Shown: positions 6,520-15,172, counted from the first letter of the stretch. The stretch: DNA of 19,196 nt from Prolixibacteraceae bacterium (GCA_003457135.1 DMSQ01000010.1:855-20050), one strand, 5' to 3'. Translations and numbers: made by a program. The notes: a model not told the origin generated them from the letters alone.

Positions 6520-7815
6520 TTACAATCCAAGTAAAACTTCCTCCGGATTCCGGCCATTGGTAAGCAAACGCTCAGGATTTTCAATCAGTTCTTTCAACTT
6601 TACAAGGAACCCAACAGAATCTTTTCCATCAATTATGCGGTGATCGTATGACAATGCTACATACATCATCGGGCGGATCACAACCTGTCCGTTTACAGCA
6701 ACCGGACGGTCAACAATGTTATGCATTCCCAGGATTGCCGATTGTGGCGGATTGATAATCGGAGTTGAAAGCAGCGATCCGAAGGTGCCTCCGTTGGTAA
6801 TCGTAAATGTTCCTCCGGTGAGTTCTTCCACCGTTATCTTTTTGTTACGGGCTTTTTCGGCCAGCGCTTTTAACTCGAGTTCTATTTCTGAAATGGTTTT
6901 GCTTTCAGCATTCCGTATAACAGGAACCATCAGCCCTTTGGGTGTTTGAACAGCAATACCGATATCAACAAATTCAGGAGTAATGATCTCGTCACCGTTA
7001 ATTTGCGAATTGATTGAAGGATAGAATTGAATAGCTTCGGCAACAGCCTTGCTGAAAATGGACATATAACCCAGTTTCAAACCGTATTTCGCCACAAATT
7101 TATCCTGAAGTTTCGTCCGCATTTCCATCGCACGGCTCATATCAACCTCATTGAAAGTGGTGAGCATGGCGGTTTCGTTCTTTACTGCGACCAATCGTTC
7201 AGCCAGTTTGCGGCGTAATGAGGTCATTTTCTCCCGCTTCTCAGTGCGTTTTATATTTTTCGCTTCGACATGCTCAGCGAACGAAGCGCCGCTCACTGAG
7301 TTTGTCGAAGTGAGCTTTTTACTTCCTTTTTCCTCCTTCGGAAGTGCCAGTATTGCTTCAATATCGCCTTTCGAAATCCGGTGCAATCCACTCAAAACTT
7401 CCTCCATGGAAAGTTGATTTTCTTCCATCATTTTCCTCGCAACCAAAGTAACCTTGATCTTTGATTCTTCTGGAACCTCAGCAGCAGTAACTTTTTCACC
7501 GACAGTAACCGGTTTTTGTTTGATATCGGCAACTGATTCAACCTTGGCAACTGATGGCACGGTTTTCTTTCCGGAAGAAACGCCGGTATCAATGGTACAG
7601 GCAATGACACCTACAGCTACCTTTTCACCTTCAGGAAGGAGTAGCTTAATCTGCCCGCTTTCGGTGGCCGATAAAGTTAAAGTAGCTTTATCCGATTCAA
7701 TTTCAGCCACCTCCTGGTCTTTTTCAACAAGGTCACCATCGGCTACCAGCCACTTTCCGAGTTCAACTTCGGTAATGGATTCGCCGGGTGTGGGTACTTT
7801 CAGTTCGATTAACAT
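6520..7815 (-). CDS. sucB: 2-oxoglutarate dehydrogenase E2, dihydrolipoyl succinyltransferase
   Basis: E2 core of the 2-oxoglutarate dehydrogenase complex; moves succinyl from E1 to CoA through a lipoyl arm. 431 residues. The lipoyl domain (1-77) has the attachment site ESDK43A. A Val/Lys-rich linker follows. The E1/E3-binding domain spans about 118-156 (SKIKVTLVARKMMEEN, RISKGDIEAIL). A second linker covers 157-195. The catalytic domain runs from about 196 to the end, with H392 and D396 in SYDHRIIDG. Length is near the usual 400-430. The second linker contains a repeat-derived peptide at residues 167-186. sucA lies upstream on the same strand, 276 bp away, an unusually wide gap for this pair. 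A branched-chain or pyruvate E2 is less likely because of the sucA partner and the ESDKATLTL lipoyl motif. Confidence 0.94.
   Translation of the reverse strand: MLIELKVPTPGESITEVELGKWLVADGDLVEKDQEVAEIESDKATLTLSATESGQIKLLLPEGEKVAVGVIACTIDTGVSSGKKTVPSVAKVESVADIKQKPVTVGEKVTAAEVPEESKIKVTLVARKMMEENQLSMEEVLSGLHRISKGDIEAILALPKEEKGSKKLTSTNSVSGASFAEHVEAKNIKRTEKREKMTSLRRKLAERLVAVKNETAMLTTFNEVDMSRAMEMRTKLQDKFVAKYGLKLGYMSIFSKAVAEAIQFYPSINSQINGDEIITPEFVDIGIAVQTPKGLMVPVIRNAESKTISEIELELKALAEKARNKKITVEELTGGTFTITNGGTFGSLLSTPIINPPQSAILGMHNIVDRPVAVNGQVVIRPMMYVALSYDHRIIDGKDSVGFLVKLKELIENPERLLTNGRNPEEVLLGL
7261..7315. repeat. Inverted TTCGACA...CTCAG repeat pair inside sucB
   Basis: Two near-identical copies of a roughly 22-nt unit lie head to head. 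Copy one (plus strand, 7262-7284) reads GCTTCGACATGCTCAGCGAA. Copy two is in reverse orientation (7291-7313), CACTTCGACAAACTCAGTGA when read on the minus strand. Each also forms its own hairpin: CGCTTCG (7261-7267) with CGAAGCG (7282-7288), and GCTCACT (7291-7297) with AGTGAGC (7309-7315). Length and phase keep sucB open, encoding residues 167-186 in the linker. Confidence 0.65.
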
Positions 7816-7922
7816 GGATGTTCTATTTTTGTTTTTTCAATTTTGATTATCTATTCGGCGCATACAGCATTGTTTTTCAAATTTTTGCTGACAAATGCGC
7901 CTTGTGATTGCCGTGTTGCTTA

Positions 7923-7982
7923 CCCAGGGTTACGTTCGTTCCTCACTTACCCCGGGCTATTGATATTTAACCCTTTCAGGGT
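7923..7982. repeat. REP-like double hairpin in sucA-sucB spacer
   Basis: First stem: CCCAGGGTTA (7923-7932) with TTACCCCGGG (7947-7956), two mismatches, 14-nt loop. Second stem: ACCCT (7970-7974) with AGGGT (7978-7982), 3-nt loop. From memory, elements of this form (CCCAGGGTTACG..., then AACCCTTTCAGGGTT) recur between genes in Bacteroidota; I could not search for copies. In the 276-bp spacer, 7816-7922 and 7983-8091 hold no recognised gene or promoter. A short ACTGA-type simple repeat lies near 8022-8050. Confidence 0.6.
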
Positions 7983-8091
7983 AAAAACCATTATCTGCAA
8001 ATCCCATTATTATATTTTCCTAACTGACAGCAACTGAACACTGATTACTTACTCAATACTTTATCCTTTTTTCTTTTGACTTTTTGCTTGC

Positions 8092-10821
8092 CTAAGCCAA
8101 TACATTTTCCTCAAATACTGAATCGAGAACTTTTTTCAGGCGGTTGTTGTGCTGATGCATTAAACCAACAGCCGGACTGGCGCTTGCCGGACGCGAGATT
8201 AACTCAAATGGCACCTCAGGCAAAAACCGCTGAATGTGCTGCCAAGCTCCCATATTGGATGGTTCGTCCTGTGCCCAGATTATTTTTTCGAGATTTGCAT
8301 ATTTGGCAATAATTGCTTTGATACGGTCAGCCGGAAGTGGGAACAACTGTTCAACCCGAACGATTGCCACATTTAAAATACCTTCTTCGGCCTGCCGTTT
8401 ATGCAGGTCGTAATAAAGCTTTCCGCAAGTGAAAACCAATTTCTGAATCATCTCCGGTTTTGAAATTGCATCTTCAATGATTTCCCTGAACGATCCTTCA
8501 GCCAGTTCGTCAACCGATGAGGTAACCATCGGATGCCGCAACAGACTTTTCGGAGTTAATACGACCAGAGGGATGCGAACTTTCCAGTACAGTTGGCGCC
8601 GAAGCAAATGAAACATATTTGCCGGAGTGGTTGGAATGACCACCTGCATGTTATTGTTGGCTGCAAGCGTCAGGAATCTTTCGATGCGGGCACTCGAGTG
8701 TTCCGGACCTTGTCCTTCATAACCGTGCGGCAGGTACATGACCAGATTGTTCATCATGCCCCACTTTTCAAAGGCCGAAGTAATGTATTGATCAATAATG
8801 ACTTGTGCCACATTGACGAAATCACCAAACTGGGCTTCCCAAATAGTTAACCCATTCGGACTGGTCAGTGCATAACCGTATTCAAAACCAAGCACTCCAT
8901 ATTCAGAAAGCAGCGAATTGAATACATGAAAAGCGGCCTGTTTTTCACTGATATTTTTCAACGGGAAATACTTTTCATCCGTATCTTCAACCACAAATGA
9001 GGCATGACGGTGGGCGAAAGTTCCACGTTCCGAATCCTGACCGCTCAACCGGACAGGGAAGCCCTCTTCCAATAAAGTGCCATAAGCCAGCAATTCGGCC
9101 ATGGCCCAGTCTAAACGGTTATCCAGCATCATCATCCGGCGGTCTTCCACGATGCGGTCAATCTTCTTGAAAAACTTCTTGTCAGCCGGAAGTGTATTTA
9201 TTCTTCCGGCAATACGCATCAACTCACTTTTCTTAACACTGGTTTTAACCGGTTGAATCAGATCAGTTTTTGCAGGATTTTTGAAATCGGTGTATTCACC
9301 TTTCAGGAATCGGCGGACTTTTACTTTTTCGATTTTTTCTGATACTTTAAACTTTTCTTCCAGCAGTAAATCAAATTCACGATTCAGACCTGATGCTTCG
9401 ATTTGAGACATGATACCCGATTCGGCCAGTTTATCCGCATAAATATCTCGCGGATTGGGATGTTTCTCGATGGCTTTATAAAGCAAAGGCTGGGTAAAAC
9501 GCGGTTCGTCACCTTCGTTATGCCCATATTTACGGTAGCACAAAATATCTATAAATACGTCGGCATGGAATTTTTGCCTGAATTCCATCGCCAGTTTCAC
9601 CGTGTAAATAATAGCTTCCACATCATCACCATTCACATGAAATACAGGCGAACGGGTCACTTTGGCTACGTCGGTGCAATAAGTACTCGAACGGGCATCA
9701 AGGTAATTGGTGGTAAAACCAACCTGATTGTTGATGACCAGGTGAATGGTTCCTCCGGTCTGATAACCAGGCAACTGAGACATCTGGATGACTTCGTAAA
9801 CGACTCCCTGTGTAGCTATGGCTGCATCGCCGTGAATAACGATCGAAGCAACCTTATTATAATCACCATCGTATTTTGAGTCAATTCGTGACCTGGCCAT
9901 GCCTTGAACCAATGGAGCAACGGTTTCAAGATGCGAAGGATTAGGCATCAGGCTCAGGCGAACTTTCTTGCCACTGTCTGTTTTCACTTCCTCTTCATAA
10001 CCCAGGTGGTATTTTACATCACCGATCGCAACGTCTTGTTCGTACTCCGTACCGACAAATTCCTTAAAAATATGCTCATAAGGTTTTTCAAGGATATTAG
10101 CTAAAACATTAAGTCGGCCACGATGGGCCATGCCAATCACATATTCACTGATTCCAAGTTCAGCGCCATGACCAATAACTGCATCAAGCGCCGGGATCAG
10201 CGATTCTCCTCCTTCGAGCGAGAACCGTTTCTGGCCTACAAATTTTTTATGAATAAATCCTTCGAAACCGACGGCCAGTTTCAAATGGTAGTAAATGTGT
10301 TTTTTTTGTTCTGCAGTTAATACTTCTGAATTCCGGGTTGATTCCATCTTGACTTTCAGCCAGTCAATGAGTTCCGGATTTCGCATATACACATATTCAA
10401 CGCCAATTGACTCGCAATAAGTAGCTTCAAGATGTTCAATGATTGCACGCAGCGTTGCCGGACCAATGCCGATGTTGTTTCCGGCTTTAAAAACAGTATC
10501 CAGATCAGATTTCTGCAATCCGAAATTCTCCATATCCAGTGTCGGTTTATATTTCCGGCGCGAACGGACCGGATTGGTTTTGGTAAACAAATGTCCCCGC
10601 TGCCGGTAACCATGAATTAGGTTCAGAATTGCAAATTCTTTGTCAATCTGATTATCGTGTTCCGAACTTTTAGTGTCAGTATAGTTTTTACGGGCAAATT
10701 CAAATCCGGCAAAAAAGTTCTTCCAGCTCGAATCTACCGACTCAGGATCAGACAAATAAGAAGCATATATTTCTTCAATGGCAGCTATTTCCTGGTTACC
10801 AACCTGTGAAAACTTATCCAT
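8092..10821 (-). CDS. sucA: 2-oxoglutarate dehydrogenase E1 component
   Basis: ThDP-dependent E1 that decarboxylates 2-oxoglutarate and succinylates the lipoyl group of SucB in the TCA cycle. 909 residues against 933 in E. coli. The N-terminal segment (1-43) has the E1o arm (IEEIYASYLSDPESVDSSWKNFF, quoted in part: YLSDPESVDSSWKNFF). Active-site and cofactor regions are GMAHRGRLNVL (230-240), GDVKYHLG (267-274), NPSHLE (294-299), HGDAAIATQGV (330-340) and INNQVGFTT (363-371). The transketolase-like pyrimidine domain has LPHGYEGQGPEHSSARIERFL, and the C-terminus has IWAQDEPSNMGAW. All are intact. Encoded upstream of sucB on the same strand. The upstream gap 10822-11012 is AT-rich; I found no convincing -33/-7 pair in it. 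Confidence 0.96.
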   Translation of the reverse strand: MDKFSQVGNQEIAAIEEIYASYLSDPESVDSSWKNFFAGFEFARKNYTDTKSSEHDNQIDKEFAILNLIHGYRQRGHLFTKTNPVRSRRKYKPTLDMENFGLQKSDLDTVFKAGNNIGIGPATLRAIIEHLEATYCESIGVEYVYMRNPELIDWLKVKMESTRNSEVLTAEQKKHIYYHLKLAVGFEGFIHKKFVGQKRFSLEGGESLIPALDAVIGHGAELGISEYVIGMAHRGRLNVLANILEKPYEHIFKEFVGTEYEQDVAIGDVKYHLGYEEEVKTDSGKKVRLSLMPNPSHLETVAPLVQGMARSRIDSKYDGDYNKVASIVIHGDAAIATQGVVYEVIQMSQLPGYQTGGTIHLVINNQVGFTTNYLDARSSTYCTDVAKVTRSPVFHVNGDDVEAIIYTVKLAMEFRQKFHADVFIDILCYRKYGHNEGDEPRFTQPLLYKAIEKHPNPRDIYADKLAESGIMSQIEASGLNREFDLLLEEKFKVSEKIEKVKVRRFLKGEYTDFKNPAKTDLIQPVKTSVKKSELMRIAGRINTLPADKKFFKKIDRIVEDRRMMMLDNRLDWAMAELLAYGTLLEEGFPVRLSGQDSERGTFAHRHASFVVEDTDEKYFPLKNISEKQAAFHVFNSLLSEYGVLGFEYGYALTSPNGLTIWEAQFGDFVNVAQVIIDQYITSAFEKWGMMNNLVMYLPHGYEGQGPEHSSARIERFLTLAANNNMQVVIPTTPANMFHLLRRQLYWKVRIPLVVLTPKSLLRHPMVTSSVDELAEGSFREIIEDAISKPEMIQKLVFTCGKLYYDLHKRQAEEGILNVAIVRVEQLFPLPADRIKAIIAKYANLEKIIWAQDEPSNMGAWQHIQRFLPEVPFELISRPASASPAVGLMHQHNNRLKKVLDSVFEENVLA

Positions 10822-11012
10822 AGTTGTTCAATTGGTTTTTTCAGTTATTTTTAGAAAACGATTAAATTAACAATTATTAATCAGCCCATTTATCAGGACT
10901 GAACAAATGAACCATTAATTAATGAAGTTGTTTATTTTTGAAGCTTAAAAAACACATTTTATTCTAAATGAATCACCACGGAAATTACCTGACATGAATT
11001 GTTCCGAGTTTT

Positions 11013-12326
11013 CTAAACCAGCGATGGTTCTTCCTTTTTCAATTTGGTAACTGCAATAATCACAAAGCTTACAATAAAAAACAGGGACAACAACAAGGTG
11101 CTGTTCCGCATATTGCCTGTGAGTTGTTCAATAATGCCAAATCCCAGCATCCCGATTACAATGGCCAGTTTTTCAGTACTGTCGTAGAAACTAAAATACG
11201 AAGCCGTATCTGTTGTACCGGAAGGGATTAATTTTGACCAGGTTGAACGAGCCTGAGACTGGATTCCTCCCATGACCAGGCCGACCAATGCGGCTAAAGC
11301 ATAAAATTGGTATTCGTCATGAACACTATATGCTGAGAAACAAACAAATACCCAAATTCCAAGCATCCACAAAAGTGAAGTTTTGTTGCCAAATCGGGAA
11401 GAAACCCTTCCAAATACAACGGCTCCCAAAATCGCTACCAATTGAATAATCAGGATTGTCATGATCAGCTTGGTATCCGTGATCCCCAGTTCTGCCTTAC
11501 CAAAAAGTGATGCTACAATAATGATGGTTTGGACACCCATACTGAAAAAGAAAAAGGCAAGCAGAAAGCGGTACATCGCCTTATGTTTTTTGATATAACT
11601 TAATACTTTGAAAATTTCATGAAATCCTCTTGTGAAAATAGTTGCATCCAATTGTACCTTTTTACGCTCTTCGCGCAAATAGTAAAAAGCAATTTGGGAA
11701 ACAACCAACCACCAGATACCCACCTCAATAAATGAAAACCTAATAGCTTCCAGTTTATCTGAGAATCCAAACAGTTTATAATTTTGCAGCGAGAAAATAT
11801 TAAAAATAAGCAACAACATACTACCGGCATATCCGAACGAAAAGCCCCTGGCGCTAATGCGGTCGTGGCGATCGGGTGTGGCAATGATGGGTAAAAATGA
11901 ATTGTAATAGACCAGTGAGCCGGCAAATCCCAGAACAGCAAGCATCGGAAGAAAAAGGCCCAATCCGATATTAGCGCCGTTAAATCCGTATAATCCGATG
12001 CAGGCCAATGAACCCAACAAAGTAAAAAACTGCATAAATCGTTTACGATAACCTCCCATGTCGGCAATCCCCGAAAGTGATAAAGTCAGAAGTATGACTA
12101 TAAAATAACCAAGGGCAATTGCATATTCATACAACACGGTATTCCTGATGCTCATGCCCATAAACGGTACCATTTCCGAACCAAATGCGTCCTTTGTTAC
12201 CTGTTGGTAGAATATCGGATATAACACCGTATTAACACTTAATATATAGGCCGAATTAGCGATGTCGTACGAACACCAGGCATTGATAACCTTCGGGGAA
12301 TTTACAGGCAAAACGGGTTTTTTCAT
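11013..12326 (-). CDS. MFS transporter of the UMF1/Atg22-like family
   Basis: 437-residue inner-membrane permease with about 12 hydrophobic segments. Family marks are NAWCSYDIANSAY (15-27), equivalent to the YDWANSAY signature of UMF1/Atg22-like proteins, the motif-A loop SGIADMGGYRKRFM (85-98), SARGFSFGYAGSMLLL (158-173) and QSQARSTWSKLIP in the second half. Substrate is unknown for most members; Atg22 in yeast is an amino-acid effluxer. It stands alone on the minus strand, divergent from the acyltransferase-ACP-ligase gene with 158 bp between the preferred starts, which suggests but does not show a functional link. The ATG at 12324-12326 overlaps the stop of a small upstream ORF. Lysophospholipid transport is a context-based guess. 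Confidence 0.87.
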   Translation of the reverse strand: MKKPVLPVNSPKVINAWCSYDIANSAYILSVNTVLYPIFYQQVTKDAFGSEMVPFMGMSIRNTVLYEYAIALGYFIVILLTLSLSGIADMGGYRKRFMQFFTLLGSLACIGLYGFNGANIGLGLFLPMLAVLGFAGSLVYYNSFLPIIATPDRHDRISARGFSFGYAGSMLLLIFNIFSLQNYKLFGFSDKLEAIRFSFIEVGIWWLVVSQIAFYYLREERKKVQLDATIFTRGFHEIFKVLSYIKKHKAMYRFLLAFFFFSMGVQTIIIVASLFGKAELGITDTKLIMTILIIQLVAILGAVVFGRVSSRFGNKTSLLWMLGIWVFVCFSAYSVHDEYQFYALAALVGLVMGGIQSQARSTWSKLIPSGTTDTASYFSFYDSTEKLAIVIGMLGFGIIEQLTGNMRNSTLLLSLFFIVSFVIIAVTKLKKEEPSLV

Positions 12327-12391
12327 CTGGGAAGGATTATTGTCATAGACAAAAATATGTTTTTTAATTGGATCAAGTTCAGGAACAGCAT
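12323..12391 (-). CDS. Possible leader peptide upstream of the MFS gene
   Basis: Too short for usual gene calls. A strong Shine-Dalgarno-like AGGAGGT (plus-strand complement 12401-12407) precedes an ATG at 12391 by 9 nt. The 22-codon ORF encodes a hydrophobic peptide (MLFLNLIQLKNIF...) and its TGA overlaps the ATG of the MFS gene in an ATGA arrangement typical of translational coupling. An in-frame ATG at 12400 would give 25 codons but abuts the SD. Such a strong SD is uncommon in Bacteroidota. It would not be transcribed if the promoter candidate at 12350-12357 is the main one. Confidence 0.3.
   Translation of the reverse strand: MLFLNLIQLKNIFLSMTIILPR
12350..12357 (-). promoter_or_regulatory. 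Candidate -7 element for the MFS gene
   Basis: On the minus strand this reads TATTTTTG, matching TAnnTTTG. The best upstream TTG lies only 16 bp away (12374-12376), so the -33 element is weak. Transcription would start about 17 nt before the MFS ATG and would exclude the leader ORF. Confidence 0.3.
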
Positions 12392-12455
12392 TTTTATCAT
12401 ACCTCCTATTTCCAATAATTGTCCCCGTGAAATCAACATATAAACCTAAAGTTAC

Positions 12456-12463
12456 TACATTTG
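12456..12463 (+). promoter_or_regulatory. Candidate -7 element for the acyltransferase-ACP-ligase gene
   Basis: TACATTTG matches TAnnTTTG. Transcription starting about 6 bp downstream would leave a leader of roughly 15 nt before the ATG at 12485. That argues against the in-frame TTG at 12461 as start. No good TTTG is found 19-21 bp upstream. Confidence 0.35.
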
Positions 12464-12484
12464 GTTATTAAAGGTAAAATTCAA

Positions 12485-15160
12485 ATGAGAAATCCAAACT
12501 TATTCATTCTCCTTTTTTCGAAGATTTTAGCATTCAAAGTCAGGTTATTGCTTCGTTTTCGCTACAAAATTTTAATCAAAGGATCAGAAATTTTCAAAAA
12601 CAACTCGCCAGTCCTTTTTTTGCCAAACCATCAGGCATTGATTGATCCGGTTATCCTGTTGAGCCAGATTTTCCGGTTCTCGACTGCAACTCCGGTAATT
12701 GCAGAAAAATACTTTGACATACCGGTACTAAAATGGTATTTTACACGATTGGGGGCAGTCAGGGTAAGCGATCTTGAAACAGGCAACCGCGACACTCAGG
12801 TTTTAAAAGTAATTACCCGCTCTGTTATTAAAGGATTCGGACGTAAACAAAATATTGTGATTTACCCCAGCGGGCAAATTGCCGGACAAGGTTATGAGAA
12901 AATTTTCAATAAAAAATCCGCCTATCAAATCGTTAAAAAGTTACCCGGAGATGTCCGGGTTGTGGGCGTTCGCATTAGCGGGCTATGGGGAAGCATGTGG
13001 TCAAAAGCCTATACCGGAAAATCCCCTGATTTTTTCATTCAATTATTGAAAGGATTTTTTTACACTCTGGCAAATCTGTTTTTCTTTCTGCCTAAAAGGA
13101 CAGTTACTATTGATTTTGAAGATCTTACGGCAGACGCTAAAAGCAAGGCGCATATGGGATCAAAACCATTCAATACCTTTTTGGAAGATTTTTATAACCT
13201 TCATGGAGAGGAGGCTCCACTTTTCCTGAAACATTATTTTTATTCTCGGGAATTGAAAAGAAAACTTCCTGACATTATATCCGGTTCTTCAAGGGAAGTG
13301 CAAGATGAAGCTTTACCTACAGATTCTGAAGTAATTTCTCCTGAAATACTGGACAAGGTGAAAAATATTGTCGCTTCTGTTTTAAATATCGGGCCAGATC
13401 AGCTATCTGTTAATTCAAACCTGAATATGGATTTGGGCACCGACTCGCTTAGCCTGGTTGAAATTGTTTCCGAAATCGAAAACCAGTTTAAGGGGTTCTC
13501 ATCCCCTCAAATCAACGAAATAAAAACCATTGGCGACTTGTGCCTTGTCGCTTCAGGCCAATTCAGCACAAGCTCCGATCTGAAGCCCTCTTATCTTGAA
13601 CAACCACTAAGTAAGTTGGAATATATCCATGTTGATCCTGAAAAAAACATTCTCTGGCAGTTTCTGGATACCTTTACGACCAACCAAAAAGACTACTTTG
13701 CATACGACGCGCTGGTAGGAAGCACAAACCGAAAAACTTTCCTTCTGAAAGCAGTTGTTGTCTCAGAACTTATTAAAAAGAAAGTTAAAGGACAATATGT
13801 GGGGATCATGTTGCCGGCATTGCAAAGCACGACCTTGCTCATCATTGCCTCGTATATGGCAGGGAAAATACCCGTAATGCTCAACTGGACCGTTGGAAAA
13901 AAAGTACTGGAACATTGCTCTGATACTGCAGGTATCGCCGTGATCCTTTCAGCGGACAGCTTCATCAAAAAAATTGAAGATCAACTGCCGGAAAGTATTA
14001 AAACCAAGCTGCTGTTATTAGAGAAAGAAATACCTCAAATCAGTACAACTACCAAGATCAAAGGATTGATTGTTTCTAAATTCCCCAAATTATTCCTGAA
14101 CTATAAGCAAGTTAACGAAACAGCCGTAATTCTTTTTACCTCCGGAAGTGAAGCCATGCCCAAGGCTGTACCACTTACTCACCGGAATATTGCCAGCGAT
14201 CTGTTTGGAACATTTGAAATGCTCAAGATTGAAAATAACACTATATTTCTTGGATTCCTTCCGCCGTTTCACAGCTTTGGCTTTGTCGCATTAGCCGTTC
14301 TGCCGCTAATTTCAGGAGTAAAAGTGGCCTACACGCCCAACCCTACCGATGCAAGGGAAGTTATTAAAATTTTAAAGCATACGAAGTCAAATATGCTGAT
14401 TGGAACACCAGGTTTTTTAAAAATGATGATGGCTGCCGGATCTGCCTATTATTTTAAATCCGTTCGCTATGTTATTTCAGGAGCAGAGGCTATGCCCCAG
14501 GCAGTGAAGGATCTTTTTGACAGCCTTACAACTAATGCCCTTCTTCTGGAAGGATATGGAATCACTGAATGTGCGCCTATACTTACTGCCAATCCAAAAG
14601 AGAAACAAAAAATGAACAGTGTCGGCAAATTCATCCCTGGCGTAGAAAACATGATTATTGACCTGAATACAGGTGAGCCGGTTAAATCCGGCCAGACCGG
14701 AATGATCTATGTGCGGGGAAATAATGTATTTCATGGATATCTGGGTGAAGAAACCATGAATCCGTTTGAAGAAATTAATGGTAAAACCTATTATAAAACC
14801 GGAGATCTTGGATATCTGGATGAAGAGGGCTACCTTTTCATTACCGGGCGGCTCAAACGGTTTATCAAAATTGCCGGTGAAATGATAAGCCTGCCCTTTA
14901 TTGAGAAGATATTACTGCAAATGTATGACGATCAGGAGCAGCAAGTTTTGGCAGTAGAGGGCTCCGACAAGATAACTCCCCCGCAAATTGTTCTCTTTAC
15001 CACGCTTCCTATCAACCTGGACGAAGTAAACAATTACCTGATGGCACATGGCGTAGCTCCTATAGCCAAAATCAGACGTATAGTTGAACTGGAAGCGATT
15101 CCTGTTCTGGGAACCGGCAAAATTGATTATAAAGTTTTACGAAAAATGATTGAAGAATAA
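12485..15160 (+). CDS. Fused acyltransferase - acyl carrier protein - acyl-adenylating ligase (Aas-like)
   Basis: Three domains on one 891-residue chain. Residues about 10-215 form a PlsC/LPLAT acyltransferase with the H49-x4-D54 catalytic motif (NHQALIDP) and a YPSGQ block at 127-131 in place of the usual PEGTRS. Residues about 286-358 form an acyl carrier protein with the phosphopantetheine serine S321 in LGTDSLSLVE. Residues about 375-891 form an AMP-binding ligase with the P-loop FTSGSEAMPK (551-560), EGYGITE, YKTGDLGYLDEEGYL, GRLKRFIKIAGE and the C-terminal lysine K879 in GTGKIDYK. The expected chemistry is fatty-acid adenylation, transfer to the built-in ACP and acylation of a lysophospholipid or similar acceptor at the inner membrane. 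E. coli Aas (about 720 residues) lacks the ACP. ATG 12485 is preferred over TTG 12461 because of AAAGG 10 nt upstream and the -7 candidate. It converges on murI with 12 bp between stops. Confidence 0.88.
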   Translation: MRNPNLFILLFSKILAFKVRLLLRFRYKILIKGSEIFKNNSPVLFLPNHQALIDPVILLSQIFRFSTATPVIAEKYFDIPVLKWYFTRLGAVRVSDLETGNRDTQVLKVITRSVIKGFGRKQNIVIYPSGQIAGQGYEKIFNKKSAYQIVKKLPGDVRVVGVRISGLWGSMWSKAYTGKSPDFFIQLLKGFFYTLANLFFFLPKRTVTIDFEDLTADAKSKAHMGSKPFNTFLEDFYNLHGEEAPLFLKHYFYSRELKRKLPDIISGSSREVQDEALPTDSEVISPEILDKVKNIVASVLNIGPDQLSVNSNLNMDLGTDSLSLVEIVSEIENQFKGFSSPQINEIKTIGDLCLVASGQFSTSSDLKPSYLEQPLSKLEYIHVDPEKNILWQFLDTFTTNQKDYFAYDALVGSTNRKTFLLKAVVVSELIKKKVKGQYVGIMLPALQSTTLLIIASYMAGKIPVMLNWTVGKKVLEHCSDTAGIAVILSADSFIKKIEDQLPESIKTKLLLLEKEIPQISTTTKIKGLIVSKFPKLFLNYKQVNETAVILFTSGSEAMPKAVPLTHRNIASDLFGTFEMLKIENNTIFLGFLPPFHSFGFVALAVLPLISGVKVAYTPNPTDAREVIKILKHTKSNMLIGTPGFLKMMMAAGSAYYFKSVRYVISGAEAMPQAVKDLFDSLTTNALLLEGYGITECAPILTANPKEKQKMNSVGKFIPGVENMIIDLNTGEPVKSGQTGMIYVRGNNVFHGYLGEETMNPFEEINGKTYYKTGDLGYLDEEGYLFITGRLKRFIKIAGEMISLPFIEKILLQMYDDQEQQVLAVEGSDKITPPQIVLFTTLPINLDEVNNYLMAHGVAPIAKIRRIVELEAIPVLGTGKIDYKVLRKMIEE

Positions 15161-15172
15161 GGATTCAAAGGT

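Noticed and set aside
9403..9879. 158-codon plus-strand ORF
   Set aside because: Antisense to the catalytic region of intact sucA; composition follows the opposite coding strand.
10822..11012. Promoter for sucA
   Set aside because: A TTTG occurs but no TAnnTTTG element at 19-23 bp; not strong enough to annotate. No RNA gene or ORF was seen in this gap either.
12461..12484. TTG start for the acyltransferase-ACP-ligase gene
   Set aside because: It lies within the candidate -7 element, and the ATG at 12485 has AAAGG at suitable distance and begins a natural membrane-associated N-terminus.
15161..15172. Terminator between the convergent acyltransferase-ACP-ligase and murI genes
   Set aside because: Only 12 bp separate the stops and no hairpin is visible there; transcripts may overlap.
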